From: Marasmius tenuissimus
Lineage: Eukaryota > Basidiomycota > Agaricomycetes > Agaricales > Marasmiaceae
DNA length: 64,000 nt
Assembly: GCA_029532415.1 (NCBI GenBank)
Contig: JAQOTA010000046.1
Location: forward strand, 496,001 to 560,000
Direction of reading: 5' to 3'
Both the position numbers and the translations under genes were made by a program. The notes beneath the pieces were generated by a model. The model worked only from the letters and a program-made list of their open reading frames with translations, was not told where the DNA came from and did not search any database. Positions 1-13,420 of the stretch are shown in pieces; the stretch's first letter is position 1, and every line of letters begins with the position of its first letter.

Positions 1-1147
1 GACCACGAAGGGCGATAATCGAAAATGGGAAACGGATAGGAAGGAGATGGATGAGCCCAAAAGAACAATCTAAGTGAGTCAAAGGCATCAATAGCTAAAA
101 AAAGAGCGCAACACGCTGTCCCCATTTGCAGCTCCTCGCTAAGACGAGCGCTGTGAATGCCAAGGGGCGCCCATAGCCCATGAATCATTGGGAGAACGTA
201 CGAGCGACACAACTTTGCGATGACAGATGAAGAATGGAGAAGAACAGTCGCAGGCTATGTGACAGAGAGAAGCGAGGAAGGGGCAAGGAGTGGAACAAGC
301 CAAGAGCAAGCGCAGTAAGTGTACGTGAGGAGACCTGACGATATCTGACAAGCTTGTGTGGAATACAGCAGCTGGAGGATGGTACCGGTAAAAGATTCAG
401 AGGAACGAAGGCATATATATAGGCCACAGCCCAACCAGACTCAGGGAAGGGTGTATAGGGAAACAGGGGAGAAAGACAGGAATTGTGTCAAAATAGCCAT
501 GATAGAATAAGCCGCCAGTACTCTTTCTTCGCTCCTCAATTCGCCTGATCGATCAGAAACCACGTGCTGTCATCGACCCAGGTGGAAGGTGCTCCTGTTA
601 CGTGTGTTACATATACATCTCAAATGCCCAAGTTTACCGGATCGTTCTTTACGCCATACGCAGAAAGCTTCACCCCGGTAATCAGAAGAAGTCTATAAGT
701 GGCGGAATCGCTATCCTAAACGTCTTTCGGCCGCTTTTCGTCCTTAGTTGACACTTTGAAACGAGCCTCTAGTGGTGCCTAAAGGACCAAATGTGATCCT
801 ATCTCGGATAGATAGGTGGGCCCCGTTTATCATCTCCGAGGACAGCCATCGGCGGAAGCCCGCATCGTGGGTTGTGCTGAATGTACTTCTCCGAAGTCAA
901 ATCTCATCTCTCGTTTTCTTGTGATTCGTCCCCATGATCGATCATTCGACGTCGCGAATGGAAGCTACGAGCGATACGAAGCACCTCTTGCCATTTCGGG
1001 GGAGAAAGCTCGACTGGCAGAGTAGCAGTCCTGGCTCAACGGTGAGCGAAATTGATTCTTTCAACCCAATCCTCCCACCTCCCACCCCCCCTAAAGCACA
1101 AGCCCAACTCAGATCACTCAGCCGTATTTATCACCTTCTATACCCCC
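1..1147. other. Flanking sequence without a supportable gene
   Basis: I see only short overlapping reading frames on both strands (for example minus 139-427), without family motifs or consistent splice structure. The tail of this stretch, 1040-1147, is pyrimidine-rich and lies just beyond the stop codon of the minus-strand MYND gene, so part of it is probably that gene's 3-prime UTR. Confidence 0.4.
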
Positions 1148-3238
1148 TCAATCCACCGAAGTATACGGATCCTCCTCCTCCTCCTCTCTGAACCTCACAA
1201 TCTGAATCACCACATTCTTCAACCTCGGAAACCTCCCAACAAAAACATACCCTCCTTCCAGATCCAACACATCAATTAGGTCTCTCAAACGCCCTTTCTC
1301 TTCCTTGTTCGATATCCAATCGTCCAGAACGGAGTCCAAATCTGTGAGGGTGTACGGTTCAACAGAAAGGAGGTCGCTGGGGTCGAATGAAAAGTCGCGA
1401 AGGACGATGGAGGATTTAAGATTGCTGGGGTTCGGAGGGCTTTGAACGAAGTCATGAAATGCGACGGTGAAGTGGGTCGAATGGGTTGAGGCGTATGCTT
1501 CGATGATTTCACGGTAGTACTGACGGTCGAGGGTAGAGACCGGTCGAATGGCTAGAGATAGGGGCTGAGAGATCCTAAGATGATCATAAAAGAAAACATT
1601 TGAGCACGCACCTCGGTTTTGTTCCTGTAAGGACGAACAAGTATCTTTATGTTTGGCGTTCCAGTGGACGGTTCTACACTCTCGCGAACAGTACGTTTCG
1701 TTTTTACACCCCAAGCAGAGCAATCGCCTGTGTCCTGATATGCACGGGCACTGTAAACAAAGTCTATTACGCCTAAGTCCAAGGTCACGAAGATAAAACT
1801 TTTACCTTATCATTAGCGCACAAAAGAGACGGCACCTGTTTCGTCCGCTGTCGCATGCCCTGAAGCATCATACCCACCTTCCTACAATTATCCCAATACG
1901 GCCACCAACTAGGCTTTTCTCCAGTGTACCCATCACCATCCAGAACCGCATCATCAACCTTCCTCAATGACCTAACGAAGGCGCGTAGAACCGGAGGGTA
2001 TATCAGAAACTCCGAGATGGACGAAAACGTATCTCTAAAACCGAGAGAGTACTTTGGATTCTGACGTTCCTTCTCAACAGCATAAGCATGATAACACGGT
2101 GCTGCTTTCAACATCGCAACGACAAGACCTGACTCGATAGCGTCGACTATCAACGTTTCGTCTACCATGAAGAGACAACGGAGGGTCATCAATCCTGCGG
2201 TTACGATACCGTGAGCTTCGATGAGAGCTTGGTCGTTGGTATCCGAGTTTCTTCGAATTCGTTTGTTCTTGTAGAGAACACCAGCGAGAAGCTTCGTGAC
2301 CGATACTGTGAGTAGACGACGAGAATCGAGAGGTAGGAGGAGCATGAGTTTGGAGTGGACACCAAGACACTGGCCTATCGAATGGGAGAACATGCTGAGG
2401 TAGCCCAATTCGGCTTCGCCCATCGACGAGACGTTTGGTAGCACGCTGTTGAGGATACGAACGAATCGAGAGGCAAGGTCGGGGTTTCTGCCGTCAACGT
2501 GGAGTTGGGTGAGGACTTCGTCGGAGATGGAGAGAGATTCGGTGGTGCAGCCTTGTAGACCGGTGAGGAAGAGAACGGACCATCTGCGCCAGGAAGGATG
2601 AGGATCGTCGCTGTAGAGGATTTTCAACCATACTCGGATTATACGGCCTCGGAGAGACGGGTCGGCGTCGATTAGTGCACCCATTTCGTCGAAAGTGTCG
2701 ATATCGGGACGACGACATAGGTCGGGGTAGTTGATTAGCGTTGGGAGGAGGGTGATGCAATATTCGAGCAACTCGTTGCCTTCGGTGGTTGTAGGAATCT
2801 CATCGGTGAGTACAACTTGTTCAAGAAGAAAGGTCGTCCATGGCTCAATAAGAGACCAGTTGGATTTCACTAAATAAAGTGCTGAACGAGTACGGCTGGG
2901 TTCGGCGAATTCGGCGATGATGATAGCGCAGATCTCGAGGAACGAAGTGATTGTTGGGGACGGATGGGATATATCGAGCGAAGCAGGGGGTTTACCGAGG
3001 TTACGAAGAGCTCGGATGGCATTAGCGGCGGATCGGTATCTGAGGAAAGCATTCATGATGAAAGTGCCGTCGTGATCTCGCGAGAACGTCACGCTCTCCA
3101 TCCAACTGATATTACATCCGATGTGTGTCAAAAACTTGATGAGAATGATAATGGAGGAGAATAAGGGAATACGCACGCTCTGGACTTTGATATGGCTTGG
3201 ATGAGGGCGGGAGAAGGGTTGCTCGAGTTGCGCGACAT
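1148..3238 (-). CDS. MYND-type zinc finger protein (copy 1)
   Basis: Three exons fit one open frame of 654 residues: 3238-3177, 3105-1806 and 1750-1148, with GT-AG introns of 71 and 55 nt. The ATG at 3238 gives MSRNSSNPSPALIQ; a longer unspliced frame to 3293 reads through the first intron and is less likely. Residues 455-492 form a MYND finger (C-P-C, C-L-G-C, Y-C-S-x-x-C, W-x-x-x-H-x-x-x-C), split from the N-terminal region by the second intron. The N-terminal 450 residues are helical and resemble the large agaricomycete family of MYND proteins of unknown role; MYND fingers usually bind proline-rich peptides of partner proteins. A clear paralogue lies at 53507-55616 (shared blocks such as IRALRNLGKPP versus IEALRKIGRPP). 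The C-terminal 160 residues have no recognised domain. Confidence 0.85.
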
Positions 3239-4559
3239 TGTTGAACGGTTCAAACGGCGAGAGCGACATGCAATTCAACTGAGAAGGGCGCATCGATGAC
3301 TACTCCGAGTAAGCGCAATCAGATCAGGCAGTTAAATCGGAGCTATAAAAAGTTGTAATATTCGTCGGGGTTGTACCGCATGACATTACTTGGCTTTGTA
3401 CCACTGGCAAAACGTACCAAATATTCGCCGTTAAAGTCGAGATACCAAGGTAGTCTTGAATAGCTGCAGGTTTAGTTGACGTTTTGAAAGGTACGTTGTT
3501 TCTTCTATCGTCTCCCCTTAGCAGCAATTGTCCGGCTTCCAGTTTCAGTGATGAACACCGAGAGGATTAACGACTAGAATGTCGAGTCGTGAGCAAATCT
3601 TCTAGTCGGGATCCAGTAGGAAGATTAACAACCAGATAGAGACAGGGAAGTTTCAAAAGGCCAGCCAGCAGGACTTTGGAAACGACATCGAGGTTGCTCT
3701 CCAAGTCTGAGCGTGCACTGCCTTGATTGATCAAATGTCGGGAATTCATATGCCGAAGGACCGAATAAGCGCTTGGACCTTTGTACCTGATTTGTGTAAG
3801 CGCTGGACCAATCATCTGATACCCGCCTTTGTTTGGCGACAGTTCCAGAAGGCAATGCCAAACAAACCAGAGGCCCATTTCCCTTTCTTTCCTCCAACCA
3901 CCACCGTCCGCCCAGCAAGTTCAACGTCGAGTTGGGATCTGAGGGCTGAGCAGGGCATTCTGAAGGGTATTCGAGGATACTTGGTGCGTTTAACCTTGCT
4001 CGACTTGCTCCGTGAGATGTACACTGAAATATGGAGGATTTAGGCTGAACACTGGGACAAAGACAACGACCAGGACGCAGACTGTTGGGAAATCGACAAC
4101 TTTGAGGGTACTGGAGGATACTAGGGCTATTCATTGGACCTCAGGTGCGCCCCATATCGCTCAATATGGACCATACGGCACTCTTACCTCCAAACGAAAC
4201 CAGGACCCGCATACGTACCCAGCGGCATACTGGACAAAGGCGAAACGAAAACGGAAGCAGGAAGGGAAAATTAGAAGCTTGAATATCATCAATCTCCCTC
4301 TGTACGTCGCCAATTCCTCGTTCGAAGCGTAAAGTTGCTCATCTTGCGGGTTTACCGGATAGACACCATAACGAGGGACATATTGAAGGAATAGACCAGG
4401 CGTTGAAGCATTTTTAGGGTCTATTCGTATGTCTAACAACGTTCTACAATATTCGTACAAAATCTCACACCCCGCAGCAGCATATCAGTATCCACAACGA
4501 CGGCGAGGCTATACAATACGACCTCATCGCACTTGGATGGGACGACAACGAGTTCTGGC
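3239..4559. other. Intergenic region between two divergent genes
   Basis: This 1.3 kb separates the minus-strand MYND gene from the plus-strand Set3-like gene, so it should hold both promoters. A minus-strand open stretch at 4161-4460 has protein-like composition (RTLLDIRIDPKN, LQYVPRYGVYP) but no start, splice partner or family that I recognise, so I do not call it a gene. The motif TACTGGAGGATACTA and related GGTATTCGAGGATACT repeats recur near 3960-4125. Confidence 0.4.
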
Positions 4560-7500
4560 ATGAACGATGCTCACCAATCTTCCAGAACGCAGCAAGACGT
4601 TCATACAACAACACCCACCGTACCCTTCAAGCGAAAACATTTTCATCTCAGAGATCCTACCCCGCCACGAACACCAGCACCAGCGACAGGACCGTCATCA
4701 CCGGAACCTGCCTTATCATATCCTCGATCTCCGACACCTACCGCATCGTCTTCAGCACCCCAAAATACTGCACACCCTCCCCAAAATGCGACAAACTCGA
4801 CCGTCACCGACTCTGACTCTATCCAATGCATCTGTGGCTTCACAAACGACGACGGCTGGTCTATAGGATGCGACGGGTGTCCCAGGTGGTGTCATGGTAT
4901 CTGTATGGGGTTCGCCGAGAAGGACAAGGAGAGTTTACCGGAGCGTTGGTGGTGCTGGGAGTGCAAACCGAGATTTATAGATGGCGAACGAGCGAGGAGG
5001 ATACAGATGGCCAGGATGGGCTTGGGTTCGAATACAGGGCCCATCACTGGTGGCTACGTAGGCGCACCTACAAGCTCAGGACCAATTAACGGCTGGGAGA
5101 ATGGAAATGGCGAGCAGAACGGGAGAACGAACCATCACCGACGAAGCCCAGGTGTCGAAAGGAAACCTCGCAAACCGTCAGCGGCTGCTGAAGGATTCGA
5201 CGGTAAACGGAGAAGGAGAATGTCCAGTGCGGTTGGTGGAGGAATTTCCCCGACTGTCCCGACCTCCACACTACACGGCGAAGACGAGCACGTTACCATC
5301 GACGACGACGCTGCGTTAACCTCCTACGTCGACATTTCCACCGATATCTACCAACCTCCACCACCCAAGTTTGACACCCGGGATCAACTCCGTCGACAAG
5401 CTCACTCCTGGCGAGGAGTTACCGCCATCGGTCCTTCCCAACCCCCTTATCAGCACTTACAACCCATCCCAATTCACCCACCGCCGCCACCCTCACAACA
5501 CCCCATTGCTTTACACCAGCTTCCACCACAATCGCAGTACGTACCACCAGCGTACTCGGTACATACCACCCGACCCATTCCTTCGCGATCCTTCATAACG
5601 ACCTATCCGGCCGTTATAACGCCCACGGCAGAGTATCTGAAGGATCCGTTGAACGCTTATGCGCTGTTGGGTATGCCGAAACCGTACGTGCACCTCGTCG
5701 GAGGGGTTGCGTTGGATGCGCGGTGGTGTGGTGGGAAGGCCCGGTTTGTTAGGAGTGGGTGTAGGCCGAACGCGGTCATAAGACCGGTTATCTGTCGGAG
5801 TAAGGCGTCGAAGAACGATCGGAGAAGGAAGGGTAAGGAGAGGGAGAGGGAAGGGGAGGGCGAGGATATCATTATGGAGAGTGAAGGAGAGGTTGGAGAT
5901 GGGGAGAATGAGGGAAACGATAATTTTTCGTTTGCCTTGTTTGCTTTGAACGACCTTCGAGCGAACGAGGAGGTTGTTCTCGGTATGTTCTTTTTTTTAC
6001 TTGTTGGTTCTTCCTGCCAGTTTCGCTTACCGTTGCTCTTGCTCTAGGTTGGGAATGGGACGACGGAAATATTGTCCACCAGTTGCCGGCGTTGATAGGG
6101 AGCGATGGTGTTCGGACTGACGGCAACAGGTAAGTCCTAATTCCTGTCACTTTGTTCTTTTCTTCCCTACACGATCTTCGTTGTCGCCCTTTTTCTTCCT
6201 CTGCCCTTCCTGGATGTCCTTTCCCTATGTTTTCTTCCATTATTCAATCATCTACACTCTCTTCATTTCACGCTATTACTCTTCCTCGTCTTTATGCCCT
6301 CGTCAAGATCACTCGCTGACATTTCCTTCGTCTCGTTCTCACCAGCCGTCAGCATTTCAACCTCCCACACATCAAGGCGCAAATGTCCAACATTCTCCAC
6401 GCTCTCCAATCTACCTTTACGACCTGCGCGTGCGGTAACTCCTCCAGGAACTGTGTCCTCCAACGGATGCGCGAATTCGTCGAAGCACCAGGGCCTTCGA
6501 TACCTTGTGAAGCCCTCCCACCTGGAACCACGACATCGGGAGTACCTATGACACCTGGGTACTTTCCCCCATTCCCCCATCATCATCCGCATCCCCAAAC
6601 GCCGTACATGCCCTTCACGCCTCATACACCGTTCACTCCATATCCCGTTATGATGACCCCAGGTCTCCCCTTTCCACCACCTACACCGACACCAGAACCA
6701 CCCGCCATACCGGATACACCTATCACCTCCTTACCTCCTCATCTCCAACACTCAAGCGCCAAATCCGCACCTCCCTCGACCGCACCAATACCTTCCGTGG
6801 TTTCCTTACCCTCCTTCGTCGCTGCAAGAGAAGACTTTCTCGCCTCACGTCGAGCTCAAGAAGGCGAACAACCGACAGATTCTACACCCGAATCCTCCTC
6901 CACCACTACCACCACCAACGAAATCTGGGGACCCAAAACGCGCCTTACGAACCGCCAAAAACATCCTACACTTAACCTCACCATCCTCCGCAGCGAATTC
7001 GGTTTAGGTCCCTTAATCGGTGCCAAGAGGGGAGTTAAAGCGCGCGAGAAAGTTCCCGGTTCTGGCGGATTGGAAGGGTGTGAGATGTGGCCTTTCGAAG
7101 AGGAGTTTGATGATCTGAGGGATATGAGGGAGGAGAGGGAAGGTACTACGAGGGAGAAGGAGAGGGAGAAGACGCCAGTACCGGTGAGGGGGGATGTACC
7201 AGGTTTGGTTGTCGATCCTGGGAGTCCGTCGCCTTCGAGGCCGGCAAAGATGAAAGAGTTGAGGGCGCTGGGGGTTGGATCGTTGGATGGGGGGTATTGG
7301 GGGAGGAAAGGATCGGAGAAGGGGAAGGAAAAGGCGGTTGAGGAGGAGGAGGAGAAGGATCAGGAAGAGGGTCAAGGTATGATAATCTCGTTTGTTCTGT
7401 TTTTCGTACCTTTTTGGCGTTTGGGGTACTACGGCGCTACCTTTCATTTTTCTCGAGGTGTTCGTTGCAAAGCTGACTATATCACTCACAGGTGCCCTCC

Positions 7501-10500
7501 GACCACGGACACGGCGGCGAACACGCTCCAAACCTCAAAATCGGACGGATGGAGAGGGTGGTGATGAAGGTGACGAGGACGTAGAGATGGATGGACCGAC
7601 TGCAGGTAAGTTCTCAGTTGCGCCTGTTCGTTGCGTTTTCCTTCTCCGAGTGCTATACTGAAACGTGTTTTGTACTTTTAGATCCTCCGCAGAGGTCGCC
7701 TTCACCACCACCGTTGGTTGAGGAGAAAATGCCGCCGAAGATGCGGAAAAGAAGGATTCAACGGGAGGCCAAAGCATTGGCTGAGCGGGAAGCCGTCAGG
7801 GGTCGAACACTAGGCGACATGATTACAGAGGATAACAGGGCGCTTGATGATCAAGGTGAGTTTTCTTCCCTGTTTTCTGTTCTCCAAATCTTTTACTGAT
7901 GTTTTCTATAGTTCCCGCAGCTGGAACTCTCGCTGCTGAAGACCCTCGACAGCACCTCGGAAGAACGCTATCACAGCTTGAGATGCCACCGCCTCCAGTA
8001 CCTACCTCAGCTTCCAACGGTCGCCCTTCTCGGTCGGCGTCGTTGTCACCACCACCTTCGATATCTCTTGTTCAGCCTACGCCCTCGCCAGCTTCTGCAA
8101 CTACACAACCCTTCGCCAGGTCACTTTCCCCATCTGCCCTTCCCGAAACGACAGTCGTCGAGAAACCTTCCTCGCCGGTCAACGGCTCCTCAACCCTACC
8201 AACACCACCAGTGTCCTCAGACGGTCAGAAACCTTCCGCCGATGGATCCAACTCTCGAGAAAGCTCCGTTACGACCGAAATCATCCCTCTTGGGTCATCT
8301 CCTCCACCGCCTCCTGCAGAACACGAGGACTCTCCGCTGCACACCTGGGAGCCCATGACACGTAAGGAGGAGAGCATCGTGACCATTACGAGGGAGGTCA
8401 AGAAGGAGTTGATCGAGGGTACCGATGTCGTTGGTCGTGAGGAGGAGGATGAGGCTGAGGATGTCGATATGGAGGAGTCAGTAGAAGACGAGGCAGCTCC
8501 ATCGTCACCGCTTTCGTCGCCACCGCCGGATACTCTCATTGGCGTGAACGAGAACGATAATGAGGAAGAGGAGGAAGATAAGATGGAGGTCGATGTCGTC
8601 GAGGAGCCAAGGGTACGGTCCCGTTCGTCCACGCACAGGTCAACACCGGAAGAATTGGTAGTGGCTGAGCCCACTGCCGCAGTCGAAGAACCTTCTACCC
8701 AACCCGAACCACCCATTATCGCCGTTGTCGATTCTGACCTGGCACCCTCTACCAACGTTATCATCGGTCACATCTCATCCCCACTACCTCCACTGACGCC
8801 CTCTCCTCTCCTTCAACCTCCAATGGAACTTCCTACACTCACCACGCCCTCTCCTTCCGTCCTCTCGAACATCTCACTACCCGTTTCGCCTCAGCTTTCG
8901 CAAACTCCGCTCTCGCCAACGCCAAGTACGCCTGACTTGGGAGGAGGGCCTATGAAGAAGCAGAAGATGTCTTTGAAGGACTTTGCGCTGAGGAAGAAGC
9001 GGCTGAGGGAAGCTGAGGAGGCTCAGGCTGCTGCGAAGGTTGCTAGCGAGAGTACGCCAGCCAACCTTGTGGAAGAGATAAAGGAGAAAGAGTCCGCTAA
9101 CCGTGGCGAGGCTGTGAAGGAGATATGTGTTGACGTCAGCGTGGTTGGTGCTGGTGCGAAAGAGACTACGATGGTAGAGGAGAATACGGTGGAGAAGAGG
9201 GAGGAAGTACCAGTCGTTTCCGATGTTACCCAACGCTCTCCCCCTCCTCCTCTTGTTCCTGTTCTCCCCATTCTCACCGTTGAGATTAGGCACCAGAGTG
9301 AAGAGCCGATGGAGGTGGAAGTCGTTCCCGAGACAGTGGTGGCCGAGGGAAAAGTGATGGAGGTTGTACCTGAACCAGAGGTCACAGAGTCCAGCGACGA
9401 CGAAAGGGATCCGCCTGAGCCGGTTCAGCAGATGCCGGGAATTGAAAGGTCGAGGTCGAGGATGGATCTGAACTCCCTGTTGTCTCCTGCTCCGACCACG
9501 CAATCTCCTCCGGTTCCAAAGACCCCCGAACCCCCCAGCGACAGCGTCAACCCCAACGGCGCTGTGAATGGTGCAACTTCTGCAGCTGCCGATGTCGATA
9601 TGGAGAGCTCACCAACTGTCGTCGACGCTTCCCCACCAACCCCTCCTCTTCCTCCGCAGGCTGAGCCTCCCGTGCTCACTATCGTAACCACTACGGCTTC
9701 TGCCCCTGTTCGGACAAAGTCTACGCCTCCTTCCGATTCTGCAGCCGTTGCCTCAAGTACTGCCTCTACTCGCGCCTCAACCCCCGGTCCTACCCCCACA
9801 ACTCCCGCCACTCAGAAACCCAAATCTCTCGCTCAAGATCCTCCAAAATCCGCATCCACTTCTCTACCGAATCCACCACGAACTCTCATCCACAAGCTTC
9901 CTCCAAAACCCGCTGTTGGACCTCCTCCGACCACAGGTATTATCACTGGGTCTGATGCTATCAAGAGCATCGCTCATCCTAGCGTTCTCCCTGGAGCAAA
10001 GAAGGAGAAAGAAAAGGAACTCGAGCGGTCATCAACACCCGAGTCTCGTCCACGAGGTCACGTCTCTCACCTTTCTTGGGAAAAACGCGAACGGGAACGG
10101 GAACGTGAACGTGAGCGCGAAGCCGAGAAACGCAAGTGGCGGGAAGAAGCTGAAGAGAAGCGTCGCGAAGTTGAGAGACAGAGGCAGCGGGAGATTGACG
10201 AGGAGATCGATAGGGAGAGGATCGAGAGCGACAAGCGGTATATGAGGAGGAGAGAGCAAGGGACCAGGTCGTATTCGACGGATTTGGATGGCGGAAACCG
10301 GGGAAGAGGGGAGGTATCGTGGTATCGACGTAGCGGGGGAAGGTGGGATTCGAGGTCCCCAGATGGGAGGAGGTACTCCCCGTCCCCAGAGCGAGATAGT
10401 AGGAGGTATTCGCCGCCACCTAGAGGGAGGAGAAGGAGATCGTCAACCAGCAGCTCTCGTGAAAGCTCGTCACGATCTCGGTCACGTTCTCCCCAAAGAA

Positions 10501-11135
10501 CAATCTCTCGTTCTCGTTCTCGGACGAGGCCTCCAAGATCGCCATCATCGCCCCCTCCGAGAAAAGTATCGGCATCGACGACATTGACTTTCTTTCCGAA
10601 GGACAGTCCCACAGCTTCCCCAGCACCTATTTTTGTTCCCCCAAGCATTCACACACCAGCGCAACCTCCACCTCCGCCACCGACATCTTTCATCTCAAAT
10701 CCGAAATGGTCATCAAACAACATAGTCGCTGCTGACCCCAAGGGTGGCTCCTCGTTCTCGTTCAACCACGCTCCTCCTTCTACGGCTCCTCCTCAGTTCT
10801 CTTCGCCACCTCCACCACCGTCAATACCACCGCCTACGGCACCGTCAACGCCAACGCCAGCTCCACCTTCAACTCCTCGGATGGTTCCTCCACTGTCTGG
10901 TTTCGTACGATCGAAGTCTCCGCCAACGCAACCCAGATCGTTCGCTAGTACGACTCGTGAGCCGCCGAAGGGCCCTAGAGCATTGATGGCACAACAAGGC
11001 AGGTTAGGCGGACCTGGCGGGAACAATAGGATTCGCGAATGGGATCGGGAGAAGTTTGCACTTCCGAACACCAACAGTGATGGGTGGAATGGGAATGGGA
11101 ATGATTACTGGAACGACGGTCGGAGAAGGTCTTGA
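4560..11135 (+). CDS. Set3/MLL5-like PHD finger and SET domain protein
   Basis: Six exons (4560-5982, 6048-6129, 6346-7376, 7492-7605, 7682-7855, 7912-11135) join in frame to 2015 residues. Residues about 90-135 are a PHD finger (CICGFTNDDGWSIGCDGC, then C-H and WWCWEC). A SET domain follows at about 355-510, with RFVRSGCRPN and, across the first intron, VVLGWEWDDGN. The usual catalytic N-H-S is replaced by R-S-G, as in Set3/MLL5 relatives, which are thought to be non-catalytic readers within histone deacetylase complexes. Just after it comes a conserved Cys cluster (TCACG, then C-V-L). The long tail is Pro/Ser-rich and disordered, with a highly charged helical stretch encoded near 10080-10250 and an RS-rich segment near 10430-10530. 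Exon 3 follows an unusually long 216-nt intron. The first in-frame ATG is used; the frame stays open upstream, so a further 5-prime exon is possible. Nuclear chromatin role is inferred from the family. Confidence 0.88.
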
Positions 11136-11472
11136 TCGTGAAGTTTGTTTCTTGATTTTCAGAGCACGTTTCTTTTTTCTTGCAATACTTTCTTTTCTTT
11201 CGTGTTCACTATACGACGTATACCGTCTTCGTTACTCTCTCGTTTCTGTCTTGTCTTTTCTTTCCCGTGGAAGTGTATCTTTATATCCTGACCTCTCACT
11301 CTCTTCTTTCAAATTCTCTGTGTTAGTCGTATCTGCTTTGCTGAAATGGTTTTTGGGTCCTTATCTTTATTGTTCTCTCTCTCGAATTCGTGTATCCTAC
11401 GATAAGCGTACTGCATACAAAAATCTGATAATCATCCAAACAGCATAAGCGCTGGAACTGCTGAAACGGACA
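11136..11472. other. 3-prime region of the Set3-like gene
   Basis: AT/T-rich sequence directly after the stop codon, without motifs I can name; probably UTR and terminator of the Set3-like gene. Confidence 0.4.
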
Positions 11473-12824
11473 GTGGCACAGGAAAATCGGCAACTCGGCG
11501 ACGATATAAAAGGAAGGTCATGCGCACGAGATTCTTTTCACGATGCCCGTGGGTTCTCTTCGCACTTCCATCATCAAACACTCAAGTTTCGTCAGATCCT
11601 CATTTCTCCTCCAAACGATCCTCAAAGGGGTCGTTTCAGCTCGTCTTTCGCTCTTAATATGCACATCATCCCTCGTCCTTCTGCCATCGATGACAGCTCA
11701 GAGTCTGCTCAAATCATCCACGATGGTGCGATAGGCTCCAGAGATCTCGTCGGTTTGCCTGGAAAAGACACCTCGGAACTTAGCGAAGGACCTCCAGAAG
11801 CAGTTCTGGTGTTAGAGGTCGCGCCAACGCCTTCGGTTTCTATTCCTCCTAGATATCGATGTCCTTCCGTGTCAGTGCCGTATGCTCTCATTGGAAAGAA
11901 CTTGCCATCAACGAAGCCGCAAATATGGACTCACTTCGCCATACAGTGTCGCAATCGAACGATAGCCCCGCTAAAGACATTTTTGGAGAGGTCTGAAAGT
12001 GCACATCTTTCGATAGTTGTGGGATCTCCGCCTGGTCTTAGGAAAGAAAGCATCATCCCTCTGAAGTTACTCTTCGACGAATCGAAACGCTGGGCTCTCG
12101 TTGATGTCTGCAAGGCGATAAACATGGATGCTCGGGGCGAACTCGTTCGGCTTGGTGTTGTTGAGACACCGATATTGACCGTATTTGTTTGTGGGACCTA
12201 CTATGACCCGAAAAGTGAGTTGCAGTCTTTCCGTGCCATTCTCGAGAATCCCTTGAGGGAAGCTTCTTTCCTCACAACCATGATTCTTTGGTATAAAGGG
12301 TACACCCCGTTGCGATCGATTCGTTACCCCACCATCTCGCCAAGCGTGTTGTCGTCGAGCTTGACTCAAGTGAGTTTTTTCCAAACGCCCTCAAAGTGCC
12401 GAAGGAATGCGGGAGTCACCTGCAATTACCTGCGTTCAGGAACCATCCGAACCCCTGTACCCAAACCGACGTATCGAGTCGGGTAGGCATTTATAGGCTG
12501 CTTTCGGACTTATTACGGTCATTGACAATGCCATTACTTTCCGAGCTCTACCTTGGTGGGGACTCCGACAAGGCGACGCTCCACGGATCGTGGTCATCCG
12601 AGGTCGTCTCTTCCTTCTTCATGCAATCAAACTGTAATCTAACAACCCTCAGCCTAATCGGGCTACCACTCCCCAACGAAGAGGGACTAACCTTCCTTTG
12701 TTATACCCCTTCCACCGGCGGTTCCTCACGCGAGGGTCTCTATCATGATCAGATCTACGATTCATCACCATCCTATGGTCGCAACCAGGAGGTAGTCCCC
12801 AAATTCTCTCTCCCGACGGCCTAA
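11473..12824 (+). pseudogene. Decayed F-box/LRR-like protein gene
   Basis: The pieces follow the plan of agaricomycete F-box proteins, which recruit substrates to SCF ubiquitin ligases, but they lie in different frames. Around 11840-11880 one frame gives PTPSVSIPPRYRC. The next block, RVSAVCSHWKELAIN (about 11869-11913), lies in another frame. The reading then returns to the first frame with PQIWTHFAIQ (from about 11919). Near 12370-12400 it changes frame again before LLSELYLGG and NLTTLSLIGLPLPNEEG, which look like the leucine-rich C-terminal half. One extra G near 11914 would explain the switch after the F-box-like block. There is no splice signal at these joins, so I read this as a frameshifted relic. 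A functional gene with sequencing errors is the alternative. Confidence 0.5.
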
Positions 12825-13420
12825 GCTCTTGATTGCAGCCAGTTTGCTGCACGTCTCACAGGCTAGATCAGCCGCTGGACAACAATCTTTGACAGGTTCA
12901 GTAATATAGTGATATCTCGAAGTTGAAGACATTGGTCTCGAACAGCAAGTTGGGGACAATGCTTTGTACGATTACGAATCTCGAAACAATGGTCTTCGTT
13001 GAGATACGAAACTATGGTGATGCAGGGACTGTTCGCTCCGCTATTGGTGAAACAATATGACAGTACCATAATCAGAGGCTCTTTCAAAAGTGGACCTATC
13101 TGAGACATGACTGGAGAAGAGACACAAAAAGAAAACTGCACACGTTGCCGCGTGCGCGTGTTTGCTGAAAGTCTAATCAAGAGAGTACAAATGTAACGGT
13201 CCTTACTCTTCGCGCAGACTCGTAAGTGTGATCTCTTTCTATTCTGGAAAATAGGCGAAGACGGCACTATGGACGAGTATGTGGTAGTAAAAAGTAAAGA
13301 TAAGAAAAGGGGTAAAAAGGAGTTGAAACACCTTAAATACCGATATGGAAAGAAAATCAAATACCCCGTTACAACAAAGGGATATTGCGACGAACAAAGT
13401 GAAAGCCAGAATTATAAGAT
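12825..13420. other. Intergenic, no gene seen
   Basis: The minus-strand frame 12863-13360 lacks family motifs and is interrupted by no plausible introns; it lies immediately downstream of the receptor gene's stop codon and is probably non-coding. Confidence 0.35.

Noticed and set aside
3239..3293. Unspliced N-terminal extension of MYND copy 1 to 3293
   Set aside because: It reads through a clear GTGCGT...ATATCAG intron; splicing gives a better N-terminus starting at 3238.
3625..4134. 169-codon minus-strand frame upstream of the Set3-like gene
   Set aside because: No family motif, odd composition, overlapping frames on the other strand and no splice context; likely chance.
4533..4559. Earlier start of the Set3-like protein at 4533
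   Set aside because: The codon there is TTG; the first in-frame ATG is at 4560 and no upstream ATG in frame was found.
9425..10648. Long minus-strand frames opposite the Set3-like tail
   Set aside because: Mirror frames of Pro/Ser/Arg-rich plus-strand coding sequence.
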